64,000 nucleotides of DNA from Adiantum capillus-veneris (GCA_014529385.2 CM043969.1:75502676-75566675), one strand, 5' to 3'; shown: positions 35,634-46,533, counted from the stretch's first letter. Notes: generated by a model not told the origin, from the letters alone. A program made the numbers and translations.

Positions 35634-37200
35634 GTGTATACAAAGGCTCAAAGAAAACCTATCGATGGGAGCAATGGAGTCTATGATGGTCCAGTGATAG
35701 TTAAGGAAATAGAGTTAGCAGACCCAGGAGAAGAGTCTAAACCTGTTTTCATTGCCCAAGATCTGACCGAGACTGAGGAGTGTGTACTTAAAGAACTTCT
35801 CAAGGAATTCAGGGATATATTTGCCTGGACTTTTCATGATATGAAAGGTGTTCCACCTTCTGTGGTGCAGCACACAATCCCCATGAATAGCATGGCTAAA
35901 CCAGTTTAGCAACGACCCTACCCAATGAATCCTAAATATGCAAAGATCGTTCAAGAAGAGATTGAAAAGCTTGTGGAATGCGGATTCATATACCCTATTG
36001 AGCACTCAGAATGGGTGTCTCCAATAGTGATTGTGCCAAAAAAGAATGGGAAACTCAGAGTGTGCGTGGATCTCAAGAAGGTCAATGCCGCCACTAGGAG
36101 GGACCATTACCCCTTGCCATATTCAGAACATGTGCTTGAAAGAGTTGCAGGGAAGGAAGCTTATAGCTTTTTGGATGGGTACTCTGGCTACAATCAAATC
36201 ACAATTGCACTGGAGGACCAAGCTAAAACAGCCTTTATAACCGAATTTGGCGTGTTCGCATTTCGTGTTATGGCTTTTGGCTTAACCAATGCCCCGGCTA
36301 CCTTTCAAAGATTAATAAACACTGCTTTTAGAGAATATTTGAGGGAGTTTTGTGAAGCTTTCTTAGATGACCTTTGTGTTTATTCCTCTTGGAAAGAACA
36401 TCTATCATGCTTACGAAAAGTGTTTGAGAAGTGTAGATTGTATTGCATCTCCTTAAACCCTTTCAAATTCCAACTTTAGGTTAAACATGGAGTCATTTTA
36501 GGGCATATAGTGTCCAAAAATGGGATTTCCACAGATGAGAGCAAAAGTAAATCCATTGCAGAATTGCCACCACCTACAAACTATAAAGGAGTTCAAAGGT
36601 TCATGGGCCATGTTGGTTATTACCGACGGTTTATTTTAAACTTTGCCGAGATAGCTCGTCCTTTGTACAAGCTTCTTATTGAGTTCCAATGGACTACGGA
36701 GTGTGACCATGCTTATGAGTCATTGAAAAAGACCTTGACTAGCGCTCCTATTCTACGAGTGCCCGATTGGAATGTAATTTTTCATGTGCATATTGATGCA
36801 TCGAACTTTGCTATTGGGTGTGTTCTAGCTCAACCAGGAGAACATAAACTGGACTACCCCATTAGCTTTGCAAGTCGTCAGTTGAATGATGCCGAAAGAA
36901 ACTACACCACTACAGAGCGAGAAGGTTTAGGTATGATTTATGCAGTGAAGAAATTTTGCTACTACCTTCTGGCCAACAAGTTTGTGTTCTATGTTGATCA
37001 TCAAGCCTTGTTGTATCTAGTAAATAAACCTTGTTCCACGGGAAGAATTACAAGATGGTTGTTAATTCTCCTTGAGTTTGATTTTACCATTGTGGTGAGA
37101 CCTGGTAAAAGACATGTCATGGATGATCATTTGTCTCGCATACCCAATGGTGAAGCCCCTACTGGAGTCGATGATGAATTGCCTGATACTTCTCTATTCC
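35634..37200 (+). pseudogene. RT-RNase H of element 2
   Basis: One frame with in-frame TAG at 35907-35909 and 36477-36479. RT: HSEWVSPIVIVPKKNGKLRVCVD, HYPLPYSEHVLERV, catalytic box FLDD (AFLDDLCVYS), GHVGYYRRF. RNase H: FHVHIDAS (D), YTTTEREGLGMIY (E), FYVDHQALLYL (D), then DDHLSR. Apart from the two stops it is well preserved. The stops could be read-through sites, sequence errors or real damage. Confidence 0.9.
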
Positions 37201-38470
37201 TAGTCGAAACCATACCTGAATGGAGTGAGAAGATTGTGAAATTTCTAGTTAATTGTTTTCCACCCAAAGAGCTTCGTAAGGACATAGCTCGAAAACTGTT
37301 AAAAGAATGTGAACCTTACTCTCTCATTGCAGGAACTCTCTACAGGCTAGGGAAGGATGATATTCTTAGACGTTGTGCCCGTGAGGATGAGTATTTATAC
37401 ATACTGCAAGAAGCCCACATGGGTATAGCCGGAGGACATTTCTCAGGGGAACTAATAGCTAGAAAGGTGTTGCAATCAGGCTATTGGTGGCCAACCTTAT
37501 TTAAGGATGCATCACTTTTTGCAAAAGGATGTGATGAATGCCAACGTTACAAGATCACACAACAAAAGGATAGGATGCCCTTACATCCTGTTAAAGTGAC
37601 TCAACCATTTGAAAAATGGGGTTTAGATTTTGTAGGCCCAATTAGTCCGGCAGCTCGTAGCACTCAATCTCGATATATTATCATTGCCACTGACTATGTG
37701 ACAAAGTGGGTGGAAGCCAGGGCGACACGTAAGGCCGATGCAAGGTCAACTGCCAAGTTTCTCTTTGAGAACATTGTTACAAGATTTGGTTGTCCCTTTG
37801 AGATTGTGAGTGACAATGGTACTCATTTTATAAATGGAGTAATAAAAGAACTCACTACCAACTTTATGATAGCTCACCATAAATCCACACCTTATTATCC
37901 ACAAGCAAATGGCCAAGCTGAGAGCACCAATAAGACCTTAATCTCTATCTTAACCAAAATGGTGGAAGCTCATCGCACAGATTGGGATTTAAAGCTTACA
38001 TCAGCTCTATGGGCTTATCGTACTGCGTATAAAGTTTCCATTAACTGCACACCATTCAAGATGGTGTATGGCCAAGAAGCGGTTATGCCATGGGAGTTTG
38101 TCGTTCCTAGTCTTCGAGTAGCTTCTCAAGAAGGTTGAGATGGTAACCCCTTAGTTGAGCGATTATATATCCTCGAAAGGCTAGATGAAGAGAGGCAATT
38201 AGCTGTGCAAAATGCACTTGTGGAGAAAGATAGGAGGACGAAATGGTTTGACCGTCATCTAAAGAACAAAGATATCAATGTTGGTGATAAAGTCCTTATG
38301 TATGGAGTGCGTAACGAAAAGAAAAAGTTGAAATATGAGAGAAAAGGACCATATAGAGTATGTGAGATCACCCCACAAGGAACCATTCGTGTGGAGACTC
38401 TTGATGGAGTTGAAACCATTGGATTCCTCAATGGGAGCAAATTTAAAAGATACTATGATCCTTTAAGCCA
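37201..38470 (+). pseudogene. Integrase of element 2
   Basis: Same frame as RT. Single HHCC module: EAHMGIAGGHF ... CDECQ (37408-37545). The core holds all three acidic residues: GLDFVGPI with ATDYVTKW, SDNGTHF, and the Glu in QANGQAESTNK. TGA at 38136-38138 interrupts it where Trp would fit (EG-stop-DGNPL), then the C-terminal domain runs on in frame (INVGDKVLMYG, RKGPYRV, LNGSKFKRYY). No chromodomain. Confidence 0.9.
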
Positions 38471-39050
38471 AGAGGAGTTGCGTGCCATCCATACAAAAAA
38501 GGCAGCCAAGGAACAAATAGAATTGAAGAAGATACAAGCTCAAGCTGAGGCTAAGGAGCGACAACAACGTATAAGACAAAAACGAGAGGCTAACCTTGGA
38601 GTCACACATGCATTCCACGTTGAAATCGACGAGGATTGGTTGGACTTTGACACACCTCTACGATACCCTATTGAGCTAAATAGCAACTATGGAAAAGTGC
38701 TATATAACGCCTTATTGGACACGGGTGCTAAATATAATATGCTATCATATGGGGTGTGGTGTCAGTTAGGGAAGCCACCTCTATCTGAGAGTATTATCCA
38801 AGTCAAGGGTGTCAACAAGAAAAAAACTACAGTTTTTGGAATCTGGCACACTTCTATCAGTTATGACAATGGGGTTGTAGCTCAAGACTTTTTGGTCATG
38901 CCTGTTGGAACTATGGAGGGTAATATAAACCTAGGATGCACGTGGATGATAGCCACCAAATGCACTATTGATTGGGGGATTGGGGGTGTCACAACGCAAA
39001 AACCAACTCTTACCAACTCTTATCCCTACCACTCAAGCCATAGTCCCTGA
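38471..39050 (+). CDS. Second protease-like domain of element 2, fused to integrase
   Basis: Continues the integrase frame without interruption: a charged helix (KKAAKEQIELKKIQAQAEA), then a domain of about 120 residues with NALLDTGAKYNMLSYG, D-T-G at nt 38718-38726, and about 70 residues later INLGCTWM. Spacing and hydrophobic pattern match a retropepsin-like fold, as in element 1 at the same place. It is in frame with pol, so it would be made as part of the same polyprotein. Because protease 1 here has DGG, this could be the element's only working protease. Alternative: a DDI1-like or gag-derived binding relic. Protease identity is inferred from motif, not proven. Confidence 0.65.
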
Positions 39051-39843
39051 GATATTGCCTAAGGAAATAAAACCCAAGACATTGCATGTCCAAGAGGTTG
39101 AACCATACGCCCCCATAGCCCAACTCTCTAGAGCTTCAACCGATGTAGTTGAAAGAAAGCTTGAGACACATAAGAACCATCCTAATATAGCAAAGAAAAC
39201 ATACAAGTGGGTCCCTAAAGCCTCTTTAGTAACCATGGCTGATGCTAAAAAATGGAAGCCTCGTAAGAAAGGTCCCCCTCACTCCAAGAAATGTAAAGAA
39301 ACATTGCGTTGGATTCCTAAATGACTATTGGAAGCCCAAGGATACTATGAAGGAAATGATCAAATCTGGGTGCCCAAACGTAAATTGTACTCTTACCTGT
39401 CACCGGGCCCATGTGAGCTCAATCCTGTGGCTCCAAAACAAATTGAAGATTGTGGAAAGGAAAAAATCACAGAATGCGACACACCTGCTCCAGAGCTAGT
39501 TTGGGTACCAAAGAAAGAACGATTTGTTCCACATAGCTCACGAACAGGGAAAGCAAATGAAGCTTCTTTCTCTTCATGTAGTTCCTATACGGAAATAGAA
39601 GCTTCGATACAACCTCCACCTACCATTGTACATATCCATACAAGCAAGAAAGAGTTTACACCTCCCGTTGTAAGTTCACCACCTACAACTATGTTGCAAA
39701 TAAAATCATGGGAGAGTACCTTACCACCCTTGCAACTAGATGAAACGCATAGAGCGGTCGAAAACTATTGGTTAAAGCCTTCACCTATAACAACTTGGAA
39801 CAACTGGTTTCAAAGGGTGACGACATCATTTCAAACGGTATGA
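38968..39843 (+). pseudogene. W-x-P-K tail of element 2
   Basis: Frame shifted by one from the protease 2 frame and broken by TGA at 39322-39324. It contains four W-[VI]-P-K motifs: KWVPK, RWIPK, IWVPK and VWVPK, spaced 18-45 residues apart, in a Lys/Pro/Ser-rich context. No known domain. Element 1 has two related motifs in the same place. Confidence 0.6.
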
Positions 39844-39849
39844 TCTACC

Positions 39850-39863
39850 CAAGGAAGGGGGGA
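39850..39863 (+). other. Internal polypurine tract
   Basis: CAAGGAAGGGGGGAG directly followed by TGTTTGTTGACATCC and, 80 bp on, TATATAAAG (39946). Its left context (ACGG-x-AT-x-ATCTAC) resembles that of the real tract at 41752. It looks like a second PPT-LTR junction. Confidence 0.55.
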
Positions 39864-40126
39864 GTGTTTGTTGACATCCATCATTCACTTGCTTTCCTCT
39901 CAACCTTTCTCCCTGACCTCTTAATCTCCAATCTTAGGGAATGCATATATAAAGCCTTATACTCACAAAAACAAGATAAAAAAGTAAAAGAGCAAGAGCG
40001 ACTAGCAACGAGAGAGCCCCCTATCAGATCCTACACATAAGTCTAAATTCACCATGTCACATCAAGCAACACACAAAAACAACTCATGTTTTAAAGACCT
40101 AACCAAATCTATTTGTATTCTCAGAG

Positions 40127-40549
40127 ATGGCTAGTTCACCAGAGGCATGCGCTTCTATTTTTTATGAAAGGTACCCTTTTTCTTTTTCTCAAGTGTTTCA
40201 CATCTGCTACCCTGTACTTTCTTGGGAATGGGATTTGGTAGAGAGACTTGCATGTGAGGGAAATTTTGAGGAGTTAGAATGGCTGATACGTCTATGGATA
40301 ACTAGTCATACCTACCCAGTAGCGAATGTTTCTCCGGTGGCACATGCTTATTCTTTTGCACAGGATGAGTATCCACGCATCGCGAGGTTCTTGATTAACA
40401 TGCTTGCGCAAGAGGATGATGAAGAAGAAATAATAGAGACCGAGGAAGACTATGGCCTCATGGAAAATGATTTCGTTTATCTAGATGATGAGGATAGAGG
40501 CCTAGCCTTAGGGTGGCCACCCGGTTTATATAATATCCTCTTTCCTTGA
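40127..40549 (+). CDS. Extra 140-aa ORF before 3' LTR
   Basis: MASSPEACASIFYERYPFSF onwards, with Trp/Leu-rich helices (LSWEWDLVERLACEGNFEELEWLIRLW) and an acidic tail (EDDEEEIIETEEDYG). The LACEGN...LEWLIRLW pattern slightly recalls an ankyrin repeat, too weak to call. It lies between the internal purine tract and the 3' LTR. No membrane segment, so not envelope-like. Confidence 0.5.
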   Translation: MASSPEACASIFYERYPFSFSQVFHICYPVLSWEWDLVERLACEGNFEELEWLIRLWITSHTYPVANVSPVAHAYSFAQDEYPRIARFLINMLAQEDDEEEIIETEEDYGLMENDFVYLDDEDRGLALGWPPGLYNILFP

Positions 40550-41751
40550 TTCTAAAAGGGATGACAGATAGGTAGGTTAGGGGTTTGGATTGTGTTTTGA
40601 GTTTGTTTTCTAGGAGTTTTAATTTTTTCACAGTGACATGCCTCCTAGAGGTATAGTGCTTGTTTTTTGGATGTGTTAGGTAGGACTTATATGGATCTCC
40701 ATCCACATGGCTGAGGACATCTGCTTCAACGAAATGAGCAACTCCATACCTCCAGGTGTACTACTTTCCATGATTCATGTTGGTGGATATGTATAATTTC
40801 TAATAATGATTTTTCATGGTTTGTTTGAGTGCAATAGTTATGTTTGTTATCTGCCATTATAGATGTATAAATTTGTCTTTGCTTAAGTTGATGGAACTAG
40901 AGTTTAATCTTATGGATGAGCCTTGAGATTAGGAGACCGTGACTTTAGGTTAACTCATTTACTTGACCACTAGGCCTAGCTGATAAAATTATCTGAGTAT
41001 TTGAGACCTTAGGAATGTTTAAGGCATAGAGAAGCTTGCTCACTAACCAACAAAAACACTAGTGAGAATACAAAGGAAATGGAAGCAAAAAACATAAGTG
41101 CCACAAATGAAAAATCTAATGCTGGAAGAGAAATCCTGGCTTGATTTGGTACTTCACTCACATGTATTGTCTATGGTACTAGAGCCCTAGAGGTTCCCAG
41201 TGTGGGCGCTTTTCCTTGAGAAGCAAAAATCCCCGGACATACAAAATAAGCACACACGTCAAATGATTGTGAACCAAAGTAAAAAAGAGAAAAAGAAAAA
41301 AATGAATGACATTTAAAAGACTTCCATCGGGCTTACAGTTAACATTTCAAGCTTTTGTTTGTAGTTGTGAGAGCTAGTTGGCTAATCAAAGCTGAAAAGC
41401 ACAATTAGGGAAAATTGCATTTAGATAATCTTCTTAGCTTAGCTAGTACTAGAGTAGTTGTTTTAACCTTAGTCATAGCTAACTATTTGATAGACTCACC
41501 CATAAGCCCAAAACTCTTGATTAATTAATTTACTCAAAGTGCGATTTATTCGTCCTTAATGGCAGTCTAACATTTCATAAATCTTGCATTTACTCATTTC
41601 CACATGTACTTTACATTCCCCTCATGATTTATGGAAATATAATTCCGCTTGCTGAAACAGTGACTTTGCCTTGCAGATTCAAATCCAGATGCTCTACAAC
41701 ATGGACATAACAAGCTTCAACTCAATAGCTTTCGAGGACGGAATCTACATC
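40550..41751. other. Non-coding 3' region of element 2
   Basis: 1.2 kb of AT-rich sequence with no supported ORF, running to the 3' purine tract. Confidence 0.6.
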
Positions 41752-41764
41752 AGGAAGGGGGGCA
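41752..41764 (+). other. Polypurine tract of element 2
   Basis: AGGAAGGGGGGCA immediately before the 3' LTR start TGTTAACCC. Confidence 0.85.
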
Positions 41765-42153
41765 TGTTAACCCTCACGGCTCACGGACACCTTATTATCT
41801 ACGACGGACGTTGTAACCTACGGCGGACATTGTATTATTTATTTGGTAGAGTAAGGTACCGGGCTTGTCGGTCCAATAGGAAAAGGGTAAGAGTGATCGC
41901 CGATGAGAGGCGCACTCTAACTGGAACATTCAAGGGATTAGTTGGCTAAGCATGGGTACCCAAGTGTGAATGGGGCGAGCTCATATAAAAGTCAACTAAA
42001 CCTAAAATTCATTGATTCTCTCATTTGTGCAATAGAAGAGTGCTCTTGCTCCATCTCCATCTCCATCTCCATCTCCATCTTCTTCTTCTTCACCTCCTTG
42101 TGAAGAAGAAGAGTGCTCTTGCTCCATCTCCATCTTCTTCTTCTTCACCTCCT

Positions 42154-42233
<80 letters not shown>

Positions 42234-42472
42234 CGATCGAGCATTACGAAGGCACGACGGCGGCGGTGAAGCGGTTGAGCGCGGCGAAGTGGCGGCTCCT
42301 TCTTCTTCGCGGCGAGGAATCCTCCACGAAGCAAGCGTAGAGGGGTGAGTGACACACCATCGCCTTCTTTGAGCTTACTAGTTTAGGCTTGTTGTGTGCT
42401 TGGAGCCATTTGTGGCTCACACACGGTGTATCGGCAAGTTCCTTGCATTGACACGTGCGACATACGCGCACA
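41765..42472 (+). repeat. 3' LTR of element 2
   Basis: 708 bp; differs from the 5' LTR mainly by about 60 bp of extra tandem sequence near 42055-42120 (CTCCATCT and TTCTTCTTC units). TATA at 41984-41990, (GT)n 42154-42182, (GA)n 42186-42230. Confidence 0.93.
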
Positions 42473-43039
42473 CGATGGCATCATGTTGGGGGGGGGGGGC
42501 TTGGTTCCTTTAGATCAAAACATGGATGATTTCAATGAGAACCTCATTCAGGACGCTGATGTATGGATGCACAATGAAAACTTGGCCACATTGAAGATAA
42601 GAACCTAGTGCTCATTGTACCAACAAGTGAGACAAGACTTACACAATCAGGAGATAGATTTACCTTCAACTTTTGCTTTTCAAATACCTTGAAAGAAGGT
42701 ATGTAGGGAAATAGTTTATTTTTTAGTGGAGAAATTTTCGTGTGACCTATTCTCACTTTTTCCTATTTTTCAATATGGATTGTAGGTCCCGAAGAGGATT
42801 GAGAAGAAAGTTTTATGCCAAAAAGTGCCAAAAGGAATAGTACATCTCCTTCCAAGCTAGAGCCTGCTAAAGCCTTTTGTACAAATGCCAGTTGTCTCTT
42901 CTTGTAGAAGACTGACATTTTGTACATTGCCATATCAATGATAAATGACATTTTGGTTCAGATGTCTTATCTTGTTTGATTTATTCTTTAGATGTCTTGT
43001 TTGATGTCAATGTCATCAATATTGTATGCCTTACAACAC
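42473..43039. other. Flank of element 2, no gene seen
   Basis: Contains a G12 run near 42488-42500. A short open frame (42396-42608) crosses the LTR edge and is not supported. Confidence 0.5.
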
Positions 43040-43047
43040 TATAAATA
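43040..43047 (+). promoter_or_regulatory. TATA box
   Basis: TATAAATA, about 110 bp upstream of a small Lys/Glu-rich ORF at 43153. Spacing fits a plant promoter; nothing else supports it. Confidence 0.35.
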
Positions 43048-43152
43048 GGCCAACATGGTTTAGGTTTGTCACCCTTTCTCCACTTCCTCTTTCTGTGAGA
43101 AATAGGTCAAGAGATATGAGTAAGGATTCCCTGCTCCTCTTCTTCAATTTCT

Positions 43153-43296
43153 ATGAGCAAGAAGAAGAAGAAGAAGAAGAGAAAATCCCATGATAAGGAA
43201 GAGGTGGAAGAGAAGGAAGAGAATGAAGATGAGCAAAGGGTGGAAGATAACGAAGACCCTAAGCTAGTTTTCACTATCTCCACTTACTTGAAATAA
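43153..43296 (+). CDS. Small Lys/Glu-rich ORF (47 aa)
   Basis: ATG at 43153 opens MSKKKKKKKRKSHDKEEVEE and ends at TAA 43294-43296. Charged, low complexity, nuclear-localisation-like N-terminus. It may be the first exon of a longer gene or chance. Confidence 0.25.
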   Translation: MSKKKKKKKRKSHDKEEVEEKEENEDEQRVEDNEDPKLVFTISTYLK

Positions 43297-43745
43297 ATAA
43301 TTCCCACCATGGTTGGAAGATTTCCTAGTCCCATCTGGGGTGGGGTTGGAGGATGGCATGGATTATGGATCGGGCCTTTCCATATTGCTATCAACACAGT
43401 TGGACTATGAGAAACATGCAGAGACAAATGCAAGGATTACCACAATTGCAACAAAAACTGAAAGATGAGCTACACGAGAAATGGAGCTAGTGAAAGCTGT
43501 AAAATTTACAACATACTCTCAAGGAGCAAATTTTTAATGTTATCTCTTTACAAAAAAATATGACTATGTGATGTTTTCTCTTTACAAAATTCTCTCAAGT
43601 AGAGAGTATGCAATGTTTTCACTTAACAAAAACTAGATAGTATGTAGAGAGTATGTCAAGTAGAATATGTACTACTTTGCTATTTACAATTTTGCTTCAC
43701 AAAACACTTTTGGGGGTTCTGGGAGTCCTAGGACTCTTTCTTGTG

Positions 43746-44003
43746 CTAGCTTCCTCTATCTTCCTTGGGCTCTTCCTGCTTGGACTTCTTTTGCTCCTCT
43801 TTGACATCTGCTTGTGCTTTTCTGGGGCTCTTTATGCGGGCAACAAGCTTCTTTGCCTTCCTTGGAACCTCTTTAGGCTTATCTTCCTTCTTTGGCTTCT
43901 CTACCTTTGCTCTTTTGAGTGGATCCTCCATAACCTCTGTGGTGCATGGCCTCTTCCTTTGGCTTCTTTGGCCATTTGGGGGCTTGGGTGCCGTGGGTAG
44001 TGC
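43746..44003 (-). pseudogene. Lys-rich exon downstream of H3-like gene
   Basis: Open from about 44003 to the stop at 43746: PNGQRSQRKRP, then a Lys/Glu/Pro-rich run (KVEKPKKEDKPKEVPRKAKK). Nuclear-localisation-like basic cluster. Could be the final exon of the minus-strand gene that starts at 45748. The plus-strand hydrophobic frame here is its shadow. Confidence 0.35.
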
Positions 44004-44469
44004 TATTTAAGCACTGATCATATATCTAATCAGCTTTGCCCTTACCCACCAAACATGGTTGTCAGTGTAGAAATTCCTATTGATCTAGCAAAGAAAGATT
44101 AGTGTGCGAGCTTATCCTAATAGCAATATATTTTACTATTTATATTGTCAAATGCTTACCCTAATAGTCTTTCTTGGGTTGCCATAGGTGTAGTCAACCA
44201 CTAGCTTTGCATTTGTTATCACTCTCCATCCCCATGAGAAAACCTCCTCCTACAATGGTGGCTACACAAACAGAAGGGGAAAAATAAATATGCAATTTTA
44301 AGCTCAAACTACTTACAACCTAACAGCACCATACCTTCACATTTAAGATTTGCATGTCATCCATGAGCCTTGTGATAGGAGGAAATTGCTCAATTGTCTC
44401 TATCAACCTTGAGGCAGCCCTATTTAAAAAGATCTAAAGCATTGTTAAGTGAGAGCATTGGGTAAAGTA

Positions 44470-44835
44470 TGGGACGATTACACTTATAGCCTAGTCATTC
44501 CTTGGTGTCCCTCAAGAGAGTTCAATATATGCAACATGTTTTATGAGTGATATCAATTGCTATAAGACTCCAGCGAGAGCTATGGCAAGACCATTGGACA
44601 TTGCCAAAAGCTTCCAAGATGAAAATTTAAAAATAACCTAGGGTTGCAGTAGAACATACCTCTCATGGTAGGGATAGAGGACGACTTCACAAATTTCTAA
44701 ATCTATATTGGATATCTAGTTCCTTATATCAGAATCAATTCTCAAATAGCAAGAGATGTTTGGGTCAACCATATCCACTTTTTGAATCTAACTTATAGTC
44801 ATGCATCTCAATAATTTGTAAAGAAAATCAAAAGA
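44470..44835 (-). pseudogene. Ulp1/C48-like protease fragment
   Basis: Read on the minus strand: exon ending ICEVVLYPYHE (near 44655), GT-AG intron, then RWSLIAIDITHKTCCI, a one-base frameshift, and LNSLEGHQGM. This matches the heart of SUMO-protease-type C48 peptidases (I-H-x3-HWSLIVID ... YLDSLEG). Arg stands where the catalytic His precedes Trp, and an in-frame TAG lies upstream. Ulp1-like domains are common in plant transposons that have captured genes. Assignment from motif memory. Confidence 0.5.
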
Positions 44836-45000
44836 ACGCTTTATAAATATGAATAATCTACCAAAACACATATAGAATCTTGATGGTTAGGCAAACCTCA
44901 AGGATGCAAGAATATACGGTCATTGATCTCTCTTTGCCAATCTTTGAGTATATCAACACACTCAACATCCAAGGTAATACAATTTGTTCTTTGGAAAAGG

Positions 45001-45748
45001 TCAATCCTTCAAGAAAGTAACCACCAAGAAGCCTGTGGAGTTGACACCTCTCAGCAATGAAGGAATTTGAGCTTCAATCTCCCTAAGTTCACTTGTTTCC
45101 AGCTCCTCCCTGTCAACTTTGGTCTCTTCCAAAACATCATCCTCTGTTATCTTCTCAACCAACATTTCAGGTTCTTTTTCCTTTCTTGATGGGGGTATGT
45201 TGAGAATGTTGAAGGTTTTCTCATCTTGCAGAGGTACTGGTTCAAGAATTTTTCTCATTCTGTACCTTAATCTCCTTAAGATAATCATATCCTTGTCCCT
45301 AAGTGTGACCATGTGAGAGAAGGTTGCACATATGTATGCATCTTGGAAGAGCTCAATTAAATAGCCTTCAGGAGCCTCCTGCATACATGGCAAGGCACCT
45401 CTTGTCCATCTCATATCAATCTTACATTGCTATGCTATTTGCCTATAGACCCTTTAGAAAGGAAGCCTTGGAATTGCAATTGTCAGAGTCTTCTGTGATC
45501 TCCTTATCTCCCTCAAGCATCTCACCTTTTGAGAGAATCTCTTTTTAAAAAAAAATAGGTGGGAGTTTCATACCAACTCCCTTTTTGAAGGATGCAGCTC
45601 CCTTATCTCCTTGAGAGCTCTCACCTTTGTCCACCTTTGAGCTCCCACCTTTGTCTGTTGGTTTGAAATTAGCTGGCGTTCCCTTGACATCTCCTAGTTT
45701 GACATTTTTTCTAGGAACCTTCCTTGCAGTTTGTTTGGTTCTTGCCAT
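45001..45748 (-). pseudogene. Histone H3-like (possibly CENH3-like) gene relic
   Basis: Starts MARTKQTARKVPRKN, the H3 tail, then a Gly/Lys/Ser-rich spacer unlike canonical H3. After a frameshift in a T/A homopolymer (45541-45556) a histone-fold region follows with no gaps against H3: LREIRRSQK, RLPF, DMRW, ALPCMQEAPEGYLIELFQDAYICA, VTLRDKDMIILRRLR. Two in-frame stops fall exactly at conserved Gln positions (LPF-Q and IA-Q). Trp in DMRW and VTL recall centromeric H3, but loop 1 is not lengthened as in most CENH3. About 85 extra residues follow the fold (RKILEPVPLQDEKTF onwards), which no canonical H3 has. Confidence 0.75.
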
Positions 45749-45884
45749 ATCTCTAGATTAGACCTAAAAGGAGAAAAAATTATGATCATAGAGTCACTAT
45801 AGTTTTTCTTCAACAAACTATCGTAGACCTCTTCATTAACTTCAAAGGAAAACATCCTATTGATATTGCACCAAAAATAAGACT

Positions 45885-46533
45885 TGTGTCTTCTCTATGC
45901 AAAAATAGTGTAGCCGAACATACACATTTGGCTACATTATTTTTGCATTGAGAGGACACATTCACGTAAAGTTAAAAAACTATTTCTAATGAATATATAA
46001 CGACATAAAGGTATATTGAATTTCCTTGACACACTATGTTAGGCCTCATTATGAAGTTCAAAAGTTTACAATCTAAAAGATATAATCGTGTCCCTCAATG
46101 AAAAAATAGTATAGCTAGGCCAATGTTCCACTACTCTTTTTTTGCATAGAGAGGACACTACCATAAAATGTCAAAAAAGAAACTCATGTCGTCTCTACGC
46201 GATCATAGTGTAGTTGGACATTGGCCTGTCTACTCTATTTTTGCGTAGAGAGGACACTACTAGAATTTTTTTTATTAAAAAAATCATGTCGGACATTAGT
46301 CCGGCTACTCCATTTTTACATAAAGAGGACACTACCGAAAAAGTTTTTTTAAAAATACTTGTGTCGTCTCTATGCAAAATTAGTGTAGTTGGACATACGT
46401 TCGGATACACTATATTCACATAAAGACGACACATCATTAAAAAAATAACACAATATCTCTTATGTCATCCCTATGCAAAAACAATGTGTCTGGACATTTG
46501 TCTCACTACACTATTTTTGCATAGCGATGACAC
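45885..46533. repeat. Hairpin array, type 1 (six units)
   Basis: Inverted repeats of about 70-76 bp at 45885-45960, 46087-46158, 46187-46257, 46286-46332 (left arm lost), 46360-46433 and 46463-46533. Each reads like TGTC-TCTATGCAAAAATAGTGTAG, a centre with GGACAT, then the complement ending GAGGACAC. Units are about 100 bp apart, once 200. Confidence 0.9.

Larger units (their letters stand above)
28929..42472 (+). mobile_element. LTR retrotransposon 2 (Ty3/gypsy, 13.5 kb)
   Basis: LTRs start TGTTAACCC and end GCACA. Flanks TGATG (28924-28928) and CGATG (42473-42477) form a target-site duplication with one mismatch. PBS and polypurine tract are in place. Order: gag, four zinc knuckles, protease 1, RT, RNase H, integrase, protease 2, W-x-P-K tail, internal purine tract, 140-aa ORF, 3' LTR. 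Pol from 35634 to 39050 is in one frame apart from three stops. Same lineage as element 1 by RT and tail sequence. Confidence 0.92.

Noticed and set aside
35907-36479. In-frame TAGs in element 2 pol as programmed readthrough or introns
   Set aside because: No splice signals or readthrough context seen; simple decay is enough, though RNA data could change this.
43653-44000. Hydrophobic membrane-protein-like plus-strand frame
   Set aside because: It is the shadow of the Lys-rich minus-strand exon.
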